64,000 nt of DNA from Bacteroides uniformis (GTDB lineage Bacteria; Bacteroidota; Bacteroidia; Bacteroidales; Bacteroidaceae), in contig NZ_CP102263.1 of assembly GCF_025147485.1 (NCBI RefSeq), positions 2,865,501 through 2,929,500 of the forward strand. Reading direction: 5' to 3'. The translations under genes were made by a program, and so were the position numbers. Of this stretch, positions 44,197 to 55,398 are shown piece by piece (the first letter of the stretch is position 1; every line of letters starts with the position of its first letter). Under the pieces are notes generated by a model. It was given only the letters and a program-made list of their open reading frames with translations, did no database searches and was not told where the DNA came from.

Positions 44197-47100
44197 ATGT
44201 ATAGAAATACTTTTTTATCTGTTATGTTTCTTGCGTGTTGTTTTAATGGTAGTCTTTGTGCACAAAGTGATGCACAAATTTATGAAAGGACTTGTGATGC
44301 AAAGACTTATCCTTTTTCAGACCCATCTCCAGTTGCGACACCTAATAATTCTTATTATCCTTATTTCCGCTTTGATGGTTTTTCTATGCAAGCGCAGGAG
44401 AAGCAGTGGAAAATGGTTGTTTTGGAAAATGATTATGTGAAACTAACTGTAACTCCAGAAATCGGAGGGAAAATTTGGGGAGCCATAGACAAAGTTAATA
44501 ATAAAGAATTTGTTTACACTAATGGAGTCGTGAAATTTCGTGATGTGGCAATGAGAGGACCCTGGACATCGGGAGGTATAGAATTTAATTTTGGTATTAT
44601 TGGTCATGCTCCTACATGTAGTACTCCTATAGATTATCTTACAAAAAAGAATGTGGATGGTAGTGTTAGTTGTCATATATTTTCTTATGAGTGGATTACG
44701 CGTACAGTCTGGAATGTCGAAATTAATTTACCTAAGGACAAGGCTTATTTCACAACGCACACAACTTGGTTTAATCAGTCTTCTATTGATCAACCTTATT
44801 ACCAATGGATGAATGCTGGTTATGCTACTAAAACTGGAACAAGATTTTATTATCCAGGTACTTATAGTATAGGACATTCGGGAGATTTGCATCCTTATCC
44901 GATTGATGAGGAGGGGCGAGATGTCTCGTGGTATGATAATAATAATTTTGGTGCTTCTAAATCTTTACATATAATAGGTGATTATAATGATTATTTTGGG
45001 ATTTATTGGCATAATGAAAAACATGGTTCAGCTCATTACTCCAATTATGATGAGAAATTGGGGATGAAATTTTATCTTTGGAGTTTTTCACGTGAAGGGG
45101 CCATCTGGGAAGAACTATTGACTGATGATAGTGGGCAATATGCGGAACTACAATCTGGTAGAATGTATAATCAGCCAAGTGTGACCAGCGGTTTTACACC
45201 ATTTAATCATAATGAGTTTGCTGCACAGATGACAGACCAATGGACTGAATATTGGTTTCCTATAGCCGAGATCGGTGGTCTTTCTCAAGCAAGTCCGCTA
45301 GGCGCTATATATGTAGAGCACTCTGAAAAAAATATTGAAGTTCATTTATCTGCTCTGAAAGATATTTGTACCGATATGGAAATTTACAATGACAGGCAAT
45401 TATTGATGAAGATGCCTATAAAAGCTAAAATATTAACTCCTGAGTATTTTAATATACCTTTGCCTTTTGATATTCCGGAAGGAAAGCTCAGAATTATAAT
45501 AGGGAATAAGGAATTGGTTTATTCAGAGATAAAAAATGATTATGAACTGAACCGTCCGAAAGAACTACCAGCTGATTTTGACTGGAATTCTACATATGGG
45601 CTTTATATGCAGGGTAAAGACTGGCTAAATCAGAAAATGTATGGAAATGCGGAAAAATATTTGAAAGCAGCTCTAGAGAAAGATGTATATTTTATTCCGG
45701 CATTGGTAAGCTTATCTTCATTGTATTATAAGAAAGGGATGTATCTTGATGCTTGTGAATTGGTAAAACGAGTGTTGAGTTTAGATACTTATCATGGAGA
45801 GGCCAACTATTTGTATGGATTATGTAGTCGTGCTATGGGAAATCTGGCAGATGCCAAAGATGGCTTTTCCGTGGCAACATTTTCTCCAGGTTTTCGTACG
45901 GCTGCTTATGAGCAGTTGGGTGAACTTTATATGAGAGAGGAAAATTGGGAAAAAGCTGAGCAATATGCATTAAAAAGTTTGGAGTATAATCAAATGAACT
46001 TATATGCGAAGCAGTTGCTGATTGTCCTTTACAGAAAAAGTAATCATGCGGAAAAAGCGTTGAGTGAAATAGAAAAAATGACAGAACAGTTGCCATTGCT
46101 ACATTGGGTTCGATTTGAAGAGTATTTATTGGAAGCCTCGACTGCTGAAGAATTCAGTTCTCTTATTTGTAATGAGCTCTCTTTCGAGACTTATATGGAA
46201 ATGGCTGTATGGTATGAGTCTATTGGCTGTCTGGATGAAGCTATTACACTTCTATCATTTGTAGATACTTATCCAATAGCTTTGTATCAGAAGGCCTATA
46301 TATATCATTTGAAAGGGGATGAAAAGGGGGCAATGGTATTTTTGGATGAGGCTAATAAGAAGTCTCCTAAAATGGTGTTTCCTTTTCGTGCCCATACATT
46401 GAAAGTTTTGGAATGGGCAGCAGGTTTGTCTGATAATTGGAAAATAAGTTATTATCGTGGGCTGATTCAATGGAGTGTTGGCAATACATGTTGTGCTTTA
46501 AATTTATTGAATAGTTGCAAAGATGTTCCTGATTATGCTGCTTTTTATTTAAGTCGTGCTGAGTTGCGAAAGGATAAGTCTGGTTTGCCCGATTTGCTCA
46601 TGGCTCAAAAACTTGATCAATCATGGAGAACACAGTACTATTTATTAAATTATTATGTTGATCATGAGCAATGGGCAGAGGCTGTAAAAGTGGGAAGGAA
46701 TGCTTATAAGAGATATCCAGATAACTATTATATTGGATTAAAATATGCAATGGCTCTTTGTGAGAGTGGACAGTATATGGCTAGTCTCAATTGTCTGAAG
46801 AAGTTACAGGTACTTCCTTATGAGGGATCGTATATTGGACGTGATATTTATCGCAGGGCTTGTCTGTATCAAGCTATGAAAGAATGGGAAGATGGTAGGT
46901 ATGCCAAAATGTTAACAATGATAGAGAAAACACAAGAATGGCCGGAGAACTTGGGGGTAGGAAAGCCTGATGAGGAGTTGATAGATACTCGCTTGGAAGA
47001 CTATATGGCAGCTATTGCGTATGTAGAACAAGGGCAAAGTATGCAAGCAGATAAATTGTTCTCTCAAATTGCAAGTAGCAATATGTCTGAAGCTTATTTT

Positions 47101-47367
47101 GACTCAAATAACCTTTTGGTTGTGCTGGCATTGCGTAACTTAGGAAAAGTTGACATGGCAGATAGTCTTGTGAATGAATGGAAAGTTAAACATGTACATA
47201 ATGAAATAGCTCAGTGGTGTATATTGGTTTATAATAATGAAAAGAAAAAGGCAACAGAGATACTTAATAAGTATGAAGAAACGGAAGAAATTGCTCCATG
47301 GAATGTTGGTTATAGGGATTATAACTTTAAATTGATAAGAAAATTGAGTCGTATATTGAAAAAATAA
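44197..47367 (+). CDS. DUF5107 mutarotase-like domain fused to TPR repeats
   Basis: This 1056-residue secreted protein (signal peptide to about residue 23, GSLCAQ) has an N-terminal galactose-mutarotase-like beta-sandwich of the DUF5107 type (about 40-420; VTPEIGGKIWGAIDK, RGPWTSGGIEFNFGIIGHA). A long series of TPR helices follows (about 450-1050; LKAALEKDVYFIPALVSLSS, KSLEYNQMNLYAKQLLIVLY). The first part could bind or process a sugar and the second dock partners. The function is unproved. Confidence 0.75.
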   Translation: MYRNTFLSVMFLACCFNGSLCAQSDAQIYERTCDAKTYPFSDPSPVATPNNSYYPYFRFDGFSMQAQEKQWKMVVLENDYVKLTVTPEIGGKIWGAIDKVNNKEFVYTNGVVKFRDVAMRGPWTSGGIEFNFGIIGHAPTCSTPIDYLTKKNVDGSVSCHIFSYEWITRTVWNVEINLPKDKAYFTTHTTWFNQSSIDQPYYQWMNAGYATKTGTRFYYPGTYSIGHSGDLHPYPIDEEGRDVSWYDNNNFGASKSLHIIGDYNDYFGIYWHNEKHGSAHYSNYDEKLGMKFYLWSFSREGAIWEELLTDDSGQYAELQSGRMYNQPSVTSGFTPFNHNEFAAQMTDQWTEYWFPIAEIGGLSQASPLGAIYVEHSEKNIEVHLSALKDICTDMEIYNDRQLLMKMPIKAKILTPEYFNIPLPFDIPEGKLRIIIGNKELVYSEIKNDYELNRPKELPADFDWNSTYGLYMQGKDWLNQKMYGNAEKYLKAALEKDVYFIPALVSLSSLYYKKGMYLDACELVKRVLSLDTYHGEANYLYGLCSRAMGNLADAKDGFSVATFSPGFRTAAYEQLGELYMREENWEKAEQYALKSLEYNQMNLYAKQLLIVLYRKSNHAEKALSEIEKMTEQLPLLHWVRFEEYLLEASTAEEFSSLICNELSFETYMEMAVWYESIGCLDEAITLLSFVDTYPIALYQKAYIYHLKGDEKGAMVFLDEANKKSPKMVFPFRAHTLKVLEWAAGLSDNWKISYYRGLIQWSVGNTCCALNLLNSCKDVPDYAAFYLSRAELRKDKSGLPDLLMAQKLDQSWRTQYYLLNYYVDHEQWAEAVKVGRNAYKRYPDNYYIGLKYAMALCESGQYMASLNCLKKLQVLPYEGSYIGRDIYRRACLYQAMKEWEDGRYAKMLTMIEKTQEWPENLGVGKPDEELIDTRLEDYMAAIAYVEQGQSMQADKLFSQIASSNMSEAYFDSNNLLVVLALRNLGKVDMADSLVNEWKVKHVHNEIAQWCILVYNNEKKKATEILNKYEETEEIAPWNVGYRDYNFKLIRKLSRILKK

Positions 47368-47402
47368 AATTCTAACCTTGTTTATTATATAATAAGAATG
47401 CA

Positions 47403-50228
47403 ATGTGTATTTTCGTAACTATATGTTTTTTGCTCTTTTTCTGGCTTATACCTATTTCTTTATATGCAGATAATGAGATTCATCTGACATTGATACCTCC
47501 TGCTATTGTAACGAATCAAGTTGATCTTGATATTCGTGGAGGAGTTGTAAATAAGAGCAGTCAAGAGCAAATGTATATTGTTTCATTGTATTGGAATAAA
47601 GAAGATGATGAACATCTGATATGTCGTTCTACTTTCAAACTTTTGCCCGGTCAGTCAAAGACTGTTTGTTCTATTGTAGATACAGAAAAGAGGATAGGCC
47701 AAAATCGAGTAATCTTTAAGGTTAAAAGTCAAAATAAGCTATATAGGAAAGTTAAGGATATTGAAATTTGTAAGTCCGATATTCGTTCTACTCAGAGACT
47801 TTCTGGTGCTTGGACTGGCATCTATCACTGGAGTGAGACTGAGGGAAAATATTGGAACAAAAAACTTCAGGAAATGACGGATAGCCATTGGGGCGAGATG
47901 GTGAGAGCCATGGATAAGTTGAATATGAATATTATCGTTATTCAGGAGGTTTTTCGCAATGAAGAATATGCAGGCAAACATTCTGTAAATGTCACAAATT
48001 ATACTGGTAAAGCCTTTTATCCTTCAAATCTGTATCCGGGACGGATGGATATCAAGGCTGATGATCCTATTGAGGCTATATTGACAGAGGCAGATAGGAG
48101 AAATATGAATGTATTTCTAGGAATTGGCATGTTTGCTTGGTTTGATTTTACTACTGAATCTCTAGAATGGCATAAACGAGTGGCTAAAGAGCTTTGGGAA
48201 AAGTATGGACATCACGAGTCCTTTTATGGGTTTTATATTTCGGAAGAGAGTGGAGGAGGGCTAGATAATTGGGAAAAGAGTCCGTTGATGAGAAAGAAGA
48301 GGAAGGAGGATATTGTAACCTTCTTTAAAGAGTTTAAGGCCTACTGTAATACTTTTGCACCAGGGAAACCTATGATGCTGGCTACCAATAGTTTTGATAT
48401 TCCTAATGGAATGGATACTTATCCGGACTTATTGAAGCATCTGGATATATTATGTCCATTTGGATTTGCTAGAATGCCTAAAGAAGATTTAAAAGGACTT
48501 GAAGCTGCAAATTTATTACAAAAAGTATGTGATGAAGCGAAAGCTCATTTATGGTTTGATTTGGAGGCTTTTTTATTCAACCAGGATAATTCATTATATC
48601 CTCGGCCTATAGATGGAATCATTCAAGACTTAAATCAATTTGAGAATTTTGAGACTATTTTGTGTTATCAGTTTCCTGGTGTATTTAATGATCCGGAAAT
48701 GTCTGTCTGTATAGGTGAAAAAGAGACAATTGATTTGTTTAACGGATACTTGGACTATTTGAACGAACAAAAAAAAGAAGGTAAAGACAAGATTGTTTCC
48801 GAAGTAAAGCCAATTACCGGTACATGGATAAATCTAGCTTATCAGGATGTACGTAATAAATATACCAATCTGCAATATTTTGACAATACTGACCCTGGAA
48901 TGTGGGAACAGAAGGTGAAGGAATTATCAGATATGGGGATGGAATATTTAGTTTTTATGGCAGTAGCTAATGAAGGGGAAGCCTATTATCCTTCAAAACT
49001 AATGCCGTGGGCGTATTCTGAGAATAGAAAAAGCCCGGTGGATGCCATTATGGATGCGGCAGCTCGACTAGGCATGAAGGTTTTTATGAGTATTGGCTGG
49101 GCTAAAGACCAGGATGATAATTTACGCGATCCGGTGATTCAGCAAAGGCAATTGGATATGATGAAGGAGTTGGCGTCCATATATAGGACACATAAAGCGC
49201 TTTATGGATGGTATTTACCGGTTGAGGATTGCTTGTGTCCTATACTTTCTGAGCATGCTGTGAATGCGGTCAATGCTTTGGCAGAGCAGGCGCGTAGATT
49301 GACTCCGAATAAGAAAATTCTGATTTCTCCTTATGGCATGGTCGATTCTGATTTTGATGATCCGGAATATGAAAGGCGGTTGTCTAGGCTAAAGGTAGAT
49401 GTCATAACCTATCAAGATGAAGTGGGATGTGTGAGGGAAAAGTTTCCTTTGGTCCGCTTGAAGGAAAACTGGCAAAAGCTGCGGACTATTCATGATAAAC
49501 TGAATATTGCCTTATGGGCGAACTGTGAAACGTTTACGTGGGAAGATGAGCTTAACGACCGCACTTCTGCTTTGATTCCGGCTGCCTATTCACGCTTACT
49601 TTCTCAGCAAGCAGCAGCATCGGCAGCGGGAGTGGAGAATATTGTTTCTTTCATGTTTTGTGGCATCATTGAGAATCCGATGTCATCTTTTCAGTTAGGA
49701 CAACCTATTTGGTCCAATTGTACTTTTCAGAACTATATGGATTGGAAGCGGGGTACGAGATATTGGAAATTGCTTGAAGCTTCTTTCCTTGATAAATTGG
49801 CTAATGGTGCGACACCTGAGATGATAAGGGACGAAAAGACTCCATCGGCATTATTGGATGGCTTGATTGCTGAGGAAAACACCGGAGACAGTTGTTGGAT
49901 AATCTTTAATAAGGGATATCATGAGCTGCAGGTTGATTTGCAAAAGGAAATGGAGCTCCATGACGTTTTACTGCGTATGTTAAATTATAGGCCGGGAGGT
50001 ATTAGACTGCCCTCGAAAGTCTATTTATATGCTTCACTAGATGGAGACTCGTATCGTTTATTATCTATTAAAGACACTCCTTCCTTCCAGAATGCCAAGC
50101 ATGATGCCTGGATTGACGGAGTCTTGTTTGAAGGTATAGATGTCAATACCCGCTATCTCAAAGTTGCTTTTGAGGCAGATACGCCGGTGTATATGGATGA
50201 ATTATTTGTTAATCCAGTAATCAGATAA
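47403..50228 (+). CDS. Tandem DUF4434 protein (putative glycosidase)
   Basis: This 941-residue secreted protein has a signal segment (residues ~1-22), a beta-rich region (~25-125), a first DUF4434 barrel (~133-450), a second barrel (~470-790) and a C-terminal beta domain. Each barrel keeps the glutamate pair seen at 33688-34788: Glu282 (YGFYISEE) and Glu388 (WFDLEAF) in the first, Glu608 (YGWYLPVE) and Glu709 (WANCETF) in the second. Two active-looking barrels in one chain suggest either two related specificities or one catalytic and one binding module. It ends the locus before a bidirectional terminator. Confidence 0.75.
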   Translation: MCIFVTICFLLFFWLIPISLYADNEIHLTLIPPAIVTNQVDLDIRGGVVNKSSQEQMYIVSLYWNKEDDEHLICRSTFKLLPGQSKTVCSIVDTEKRIGQNRVIFKVKSQNKLYRKVKDIEICKSDIRSTQRLSGAWTGIYHWSETEGKYWNKKLQEMTDSHWGEMVRAMDKLNMNIIVIQEVFRNEEYAGKHSVNVTNYTGKAFYPSNLYPGRMDIKADDPIEAILTEADRRNMNVFLGIGMFAWFDFTTESLEWHKRVAKELWEKYGHHESFYGFYISEESGGGLDNWEKSPLMRKKRKEDIVTFFKEFKAYCNTFAPGKPMMLATNSFDIPNGMDTYPDLLKHLDILCPFGFARMPKEDLKGLEAANLLQKVCDEAKAHLWFDLEAFLFNQDNSLYPRPIDGIIQDLNQFENFETILCYQFPGVFNDPEMSVCIGEKETIDLFNGYLDYLNEQKKEGKDKIVSEVKPITGTWINLAYQDVRNKYTNLQYFDNTDPGMWEQKVKELSDMGMEYLVFMAVANEGEAYYPSKLMPWAYSENRKSPVDAIMDAAARLGMKVFMSIGWAKDQDDNLRDPVIQQRQLDMMKELASIYRTHKALYGWYLPVEDCLCPILSEHAVNAVNALAEQARRLTPNKKILISPYGMVDSDFDDPEYERRLSRLKVDVITYQDEVGCVREKFPLVRLKENWQKLRTIHDKLNIALWANCETFTWEDELNDRTSALIPAAYSRLLSQQAAASAAGVENIVSFMFCGIIENPMSSFQLGQPIWSNCTFQNYMDWKRGTRYWKLLEASFLDKLANGATPEMIRDEKTPSALLDGLIAEENTGDSCWIIFNKGYHELQVDLQKEMELHDVLLRMLNYRPGGIRLPSKVYLYASLDGDSYRLLSIKDTPSFQNAKHDAWIDGVLFEGIDVNTRYLKVAFEADTPVYMDELFVNPVIR

Positions 50229-50234
50229 TAGGAA

Positions 50235-50271
50235 AGCCTCCCGATATTTTAGTGCATATTGGGAGGCCTTC
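50235..50271. terminator. Bidirectional terminator between the locus and dnaJ
   Basis: AAGCCTCCC-ATAT pairs with ATAT-GGGAGGCCTT around a short loop, between convergent genes. T-rich sequence follows on the plus side. Confidence 0.75.
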
Positions 50272-50292
50272 TTTATTATCTCTATTTTTTTA

Positions 50293-51468
50293 TCAGTCGA
50301 ACAGACTCTTGAACTTCTTGAATATTTTCTCCTTAATCGAAGTATTTGGCTTGAAGTTATCCGATTCTTCCATCTCCTCCAGCGCCTTCTTCTCATCCTT
50401 GTTCAGCGTTTCGGGTACGTATACGCTGACATTTACCAGCAAATCTCCCGTGCCGTATCCGTTCACGTTGGGTAAACCTTTGCCGCGCAGGCGGAGCACT
50501 TTTCCCGGTTGCGTACCTGAGTCAATTTTTACTTTCACCTTTCCATCAATCGTGGGAATTTCTACCGCACCACCCAAGGCTGCTGTCGGGAAGCTGAGGA
50601 GCAGATTGTAAATCAAGTCGTTTTCATCGCGTATCAAGTTCGGGTCTTGTTCTTCCTCTACAAGAATCAGCAAGTCTCCCGGCACGCCGTTGTGCTTGCC
50701 TGCGTTTCCTTTTCCTCCCATAGAGAGTTGCATACCTTCTGCAACGCCTTTCGGAATTTTTACGGTTACTACTTCTTCACCGTATACAATGCCTTCACCG
50801 GCACACTCCTTACACTTGTTCTTGATGATTTTGCCCTCACCGCCACACGTCGGGCAGGTGGTTCTTGTCTGCATGGTGCCGAGTATGGTTTGCTGGTTAC
50901 GGATTACCGTGCCGCTGCCGTTACAAGTCGGGCAGGTCTCTGAACCACCGTCACCTTCGGCTCCCGTACCATGACAGTGGGTACAAGGCACGTATTTCTT
51001 CAGTTTGAATTTCTTTTCCACGCCGGTAGAGATTTCCTTGAGGTTCAGTTTCACCTTGACACGCAGGTCCGAACCACGGTAACGGCGTTGTTGTTGTGCT
51101 CCACCGCCTCCGCCGAAACCTCCAAAACCGCCGAAACCTCCTCCACTGTGTCCGCCAAAGATGTCACCGAACATGGAGAAGATGTCGTCCATGGACATGC
51201 CTCCACTGAAGCCGCCGAACGGACCACCATTACCGGCGGCACCACCCAGTCCGGCATGACCGAACTGATCGTAGCGGGCACGCTTGTCCGGATTGCTTAG
51301 TACGTCGTATGCCTCTGCCGCTTCCTTGAATTTCTCTTCGGCTGTTTTGTCGCCCGGATTCTTGTCCGGATGATATTGGATGGCTTTCTTGCGATAGGCT
51401 TTCTTTATTTCTTCTACCGTTGCTGTCTTTTCGACTTCCAATACTTCGTAGTAATCTCTTTTTTCCAT
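50293..51468 (-). CDS. dnaJ: Chaperone DnaJ
   Basis: This 391-residue cochaperone has the J domain with HPD ([11 protein letters not shown]), a Gly/Phe-rich region with GGFGGFGG repeats, four zinc-binding CxxCxGxG repeats ([32 protein letters not shown]) and the C-terminal substrate-binding domain. It stimulates DnaK. It lies 11 nt after grpE. Confidence 0.97.
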   Translation of the reverse strand: MEKRDYYEVLEVEKTATVEEIKKAYRKKAIQYHPDKNPGDKTAEEKFKEAAEAYDVLSNPDKRARYDQFGHAGLGGAAGNGGPFGGFSGGMSMDDIFSMFGDIFGGHSGGGFGGFGGFGGGGGAQQQRRYRGSDLRVKVKLNLKEISTGVEKKFKLKKYVPCTHCHGTGAEGDGGSETCPTCNGSGTVIRNQQTILGTMQTRTTCPTCGGEGKIIKNKCKECAGEGIVYGEEVVTVKIPKGVAEGMQLSMGGKGNAGKHNGVPGDLLILVEEEQDPNLIRDENDLIYNLLLSFPTAALGGAVEIPTIDGKVKVKIDSGTQPGKVLRLRGKGLPNVNGYGTGDLLVNVSVYVPETLNKDEKKALEEMEESDNFKPNTSIKEKIFKKFKSLFD

Positions 51469-51479
51469 ACAGTTTTATG

Positions 51480-52070
51480 TTATTCTCCGACTACCACTTT
51501 GGCATGACGGATCACTTTGTCGTTTAGGATGTAACCGGTTTGTACACAGTCCAGAATTTTGCCTTTCAATGCTTCATTGGGTGCCGGAATCACGGCGATG
51601 GCTTCGTGATAGTCTGTATCGAGCGGTTGTTCCTTTGTCTCTATTACCTTAACGCCGTTTTGTCCCAATACAGACATGAATTTGTTGTAGATAAGTTCAA
51701 CGCCTTCTTTTACGGCAGCTACGTCGGTGGCTGTCTCCATGTTTTTGAGGGCGCGTTCAAAGTCATCCACAATGGGTAGGATACTGCTGATACTCTTTTC
51801 ACCACCGTTCAGGATGAGTTCTGCTTTCTCCTTCATGGTACGTTTGCGGTAATTGTCAAACTCGGCAGACAAGCGCAGGTATTTGTCCTTCTGCTCTTCA
51901 ATCTGTTCATTGGCCTTTTCCAGTTCCTGGGCGAGCTTTTCTTCTTCTGTCAGGGGAGCTTCGTTTTCTTGTGAAGTTTCTTGTCCGACAGTTTCTTCGT
52001 CACATTCGTTAGGAGTAGCTTGAGTTTTCAGCTCCTCTTCCTGGTTGTTTTCTTTTTCTTTCGGATTCAT
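51480..52070 (-). CDS. grpE: Nucleotide exchange factor GrpE
   Basis: This protein of 196 residues has an acidic N-terminus, a long coiled coil (EEEKLAQELEKANEQIEEQK) and the core YLRLSAEFDNYRKRT, ILPIVDDFERA and GYILNDKVIRHAKVVV motifs. The start at ATG 52070 (MNPKEKENN) is preferred over the in-frame ATG at 52112. It is transcribed with dnaJ from a promoter near 52195-52202. Confidence 0.94.
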   Translation of the reverse strand: MNPKEKENNQEEELKTQATPNECDEETVGQETSQENEAPLTEEEKLAQELEKANEQIEEQKDKYLRLSAEFDNYRKRTMKEKAELILNGGEKSISSILPIVDDFERALKNMETATDVAAVKEGVELIYNKFMSVLGQNGVKVIETKEQPLDTDYHEAIAVIPAPNEALKGKILDCVQTGYILNDKVIRHAKVVVGE

Positions 52071-52194
52071 ATTGTTATGCTTATTATTCTTGTAAAATGA
52101 TTTAGCTTTCATTGCTGTTAAGGGTTTAAGTTAATACGATATTAGTGCTCCAGCAAAAACTTTGCCAAAACGGATATTTTTGCCGAAAACGCTG

Positions 52195-52202
52195 CAAAGG
52201 TA
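52195..52202 (-). promoter_or_regulatory. Likely grpE-dnaJ promoter (-7 box)
   Basis: The minus strand reads TACCTTTG. The leader would be about 118 nt. No CIRCE-type operator is visible. Confidence 0.5.
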
Positions 52203-52257
52203 ATACTTTTATGTCAGATTGACAGCGCTTCTCTGTGTCTATTCATGGAAAAATAAC

Positions 52258-52265
52258 TATCTTTG
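52258..52265 (+). promoter_or_regulatory. Likely promoter of the ABC-F gene (-7 box)
   Basis: TATCTTTG fits the -7 box; it is divergent from the grpE promoter, about 60 bp away. Confidence 0.5.
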
Positions 52266-52318
52266 CACTCGCAATTCGCAGACTAATAGGTATTAAATAG
52301 TAAATTGTAAATAAATAA

Positions 52319-53953
<1,635 letters not shown>

Positions 53954-53987
53954 TAACGGAAGCTAAGGACTAAATAAGCATATTTTA

Positions 53988-54079
53988 AATCGTTCCATCA
54001 TGAGGAAAAAATCGTTCCACCATGGTGGAACGATTTTTTCACCACGGTGGAACGATATTTCTGCCATGATGGAACGATT
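53988..54079. repeat. Nested palindromes built from CGTTCCA(C/T)CATG units
   Basis: An outer inverted repeat (15 bp, 53988-54002 with 54065-54079) encloses a perfect 34-bp palindrome (54006-54039) and a further half-copy (CGGTGGAACGAT, 54045-54056). All arms share the core CGTTCCAyCATG. The A/T runs at the palindrome ends could terminate transcription on both strands, but the multiple copies suggest an intergenic repeat family. Confidence 0.75.
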
Positions 54080-54132
54080 CTTCTTTCATATCTTTTTTGT
54101 TTAATAAAGGCTTGTGCGATATTGAAAAAAAG

Positions 54133-54182
54133 AAGAAGGTGTGTTAGAATGATTTTTAGCTATCATTCTGACACACCTTCTT
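54133..54182 (-). terminator. Terminator for the leucine-rich-repeat gene
   Basis: A 21-bp stem with one mismatch (AAGAAGGTGTGT, AGAATGAT) and 8-nt loop has a T-rich end on the minus strand, 52 bp past the stop codon. Confidence 0.75.
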
Positions 54183-54233
54183 TTGCTATTAAAAGAGTCT
54201 CTTTGTTCTTATTAAGGCGGGGAATAGTCTGAG

Positions 54234-55286
54234 TTATTGTTTCTCCTTATATATAATTTTGCCTTGGCTTTCGCCGAAAAGGTTGTCGCCTAGCGTGGTA
54301 ATCTTATTCCCCGTGGCAAGCACATAGCGCAGGTTGTCGCATCCCATAAATGCTCCGTACTCAATGGCGGTTACACTGGCAGGAAGCACCAGCGTGCCGC
54401 ACAAACGGCCGCAGCCACTGAATGCACGCTGTCCGATGCTTCTAAGTTCTTGCGGGAGCCGTACGTTCAGCAGATACTTCTTTTGGGTGAAAGTATAGTC
54501 GGGAATTGCAGTGGCATTACTGTTGGTCATGTCGATGGAAACCAGATTGGGCATATAGTCGCGTATCAATGTGAAGTCGGCTTCGTCCATTTTTCCTTCA
54601 ACGGTCAGAAAGTTAACGTCTTTGGGCTGAAATCCGGCTCTTAACAGTTCGCTGGCAAGGCTGCCCATTTTACCAATCTGCACATTTACTGTCAGTGGTT
54701 CTCCTTCAATGAATGCAAAGGTCTCCCATTTCTTTTTGGTACGATAGGAGTCACTGCATCCCAATGGAACAAATATGGCTGTAACGCTATCGGCCAATGC
54801 TTCGGACAACAGATTGGGAGCCGTTTTCTTCCGTATCTGGCATATCTTGAGATTTTTGCATCCCTTAAAGGCAGCATCTTCGATGTTCTTGGTCTTGTCG
54901 GAAAGGATAATCCTGGTCAGCGTCTCCTTACCTACAAATGTACTGTCGTCCATTTGCTTGCAGAAGGCATATGCCGGAATGCAATTGGCAGGATATACAT
55001 AAAAACGGTTTGGATAAGTCCCGTTCTTGCCTGCATACATGCTGATGGAGGCATTGGAAATGTCCAGCAGTTGCAGGTTTTTGAATTCATCCCGTAGATG
55101 CCTGAAATCTACGGCATTCAGCTTGCCCTGCAGGGTCAGTTGGGTGATTTCATTGGCTTCCGCTTCTGTCATCAGTTCCACCAGGGTGCCAGGTTTGGCC
55201 ACGTAGTATCTTTTGGATTTTTGTGCCGAGGCATTCAGCATTAACGCCAGTCCGGCAACGGCTAAAAGTATTTTTCTTAGTTTCAT
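54234..55286 (-). CDS. BspA-type leucine-rich-repeat secreted protein
   Basis: This 350-residue protein has a signal peptide (MKLRKILLAVAGLALMLNASA) and LRR_5/BspA-like repeats in two blocks: IEDAAFKGCKNLKIC (about 130-150) and SIGQRAFSGCGRLCGTLVLP, IEYGAFMGCDNLRYV (about 280-335). Such repeats bind proteins or matrix components. There is no sorting domain or lipobox. It is a single gene with a terminator. Confidence 0.85.
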   Translation of the reverse strand: MKLRKILLAVAGLALMLNASAQKSKRYYVAKPGTLVELMTEAEANEITQLTLQGKLNAVDFRHLRDEFKNLQLLDISNASISMYAGKNGTYPNRFYVYPANCIPAYAFCKQMDDSTFVGKETLTRIILSDKTKNIEDAAFKGCKNLKICQIRKKTAPNLLSEALADSVTAIFVPLGCSDSYRTKKKWETFAFIEGEPLTVNVQIGKMGSLASELLRAGFQPKDVNFLTVEGKMDEADFTLIRDYMPNLVSIDMTNSNATAIPDYTFTQKKYLLNVRLPQELRSIGQRAFSGCGRLCGTLVLPASVTAIEYGAFMGCDNLRYVLATGNKITTLGDNLFGESQGKIIYKEKQ

Positions 55287-55363
55287 GTTTGTCGATTCCA
55301 GATTGATTTTTCAAATATAAGAAGAAACCGGCAGGAATACATGAAGTTTTTTCTTTTTATTAT

Positions 55364-55371
55364 TATTTTTG
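55364..55371 (+). promoter_or_regulatory. Likely promoter of the CPBP gene (-7 box)
   Basis: TATTTTTG; the predicted start near 55378 excludes the TTG at 55369 as a start codon and supports ATG 55399. Confidence 0.5.
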
Positions 55372-55398
55372 TCGGATATTAATCAAAATGAGATACAA

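Noticed and set aside
53988..54079. Short CRISPR-like array
   Set aside because: The units are inverted and nested, with uneven spacing, and there are no cas genes.
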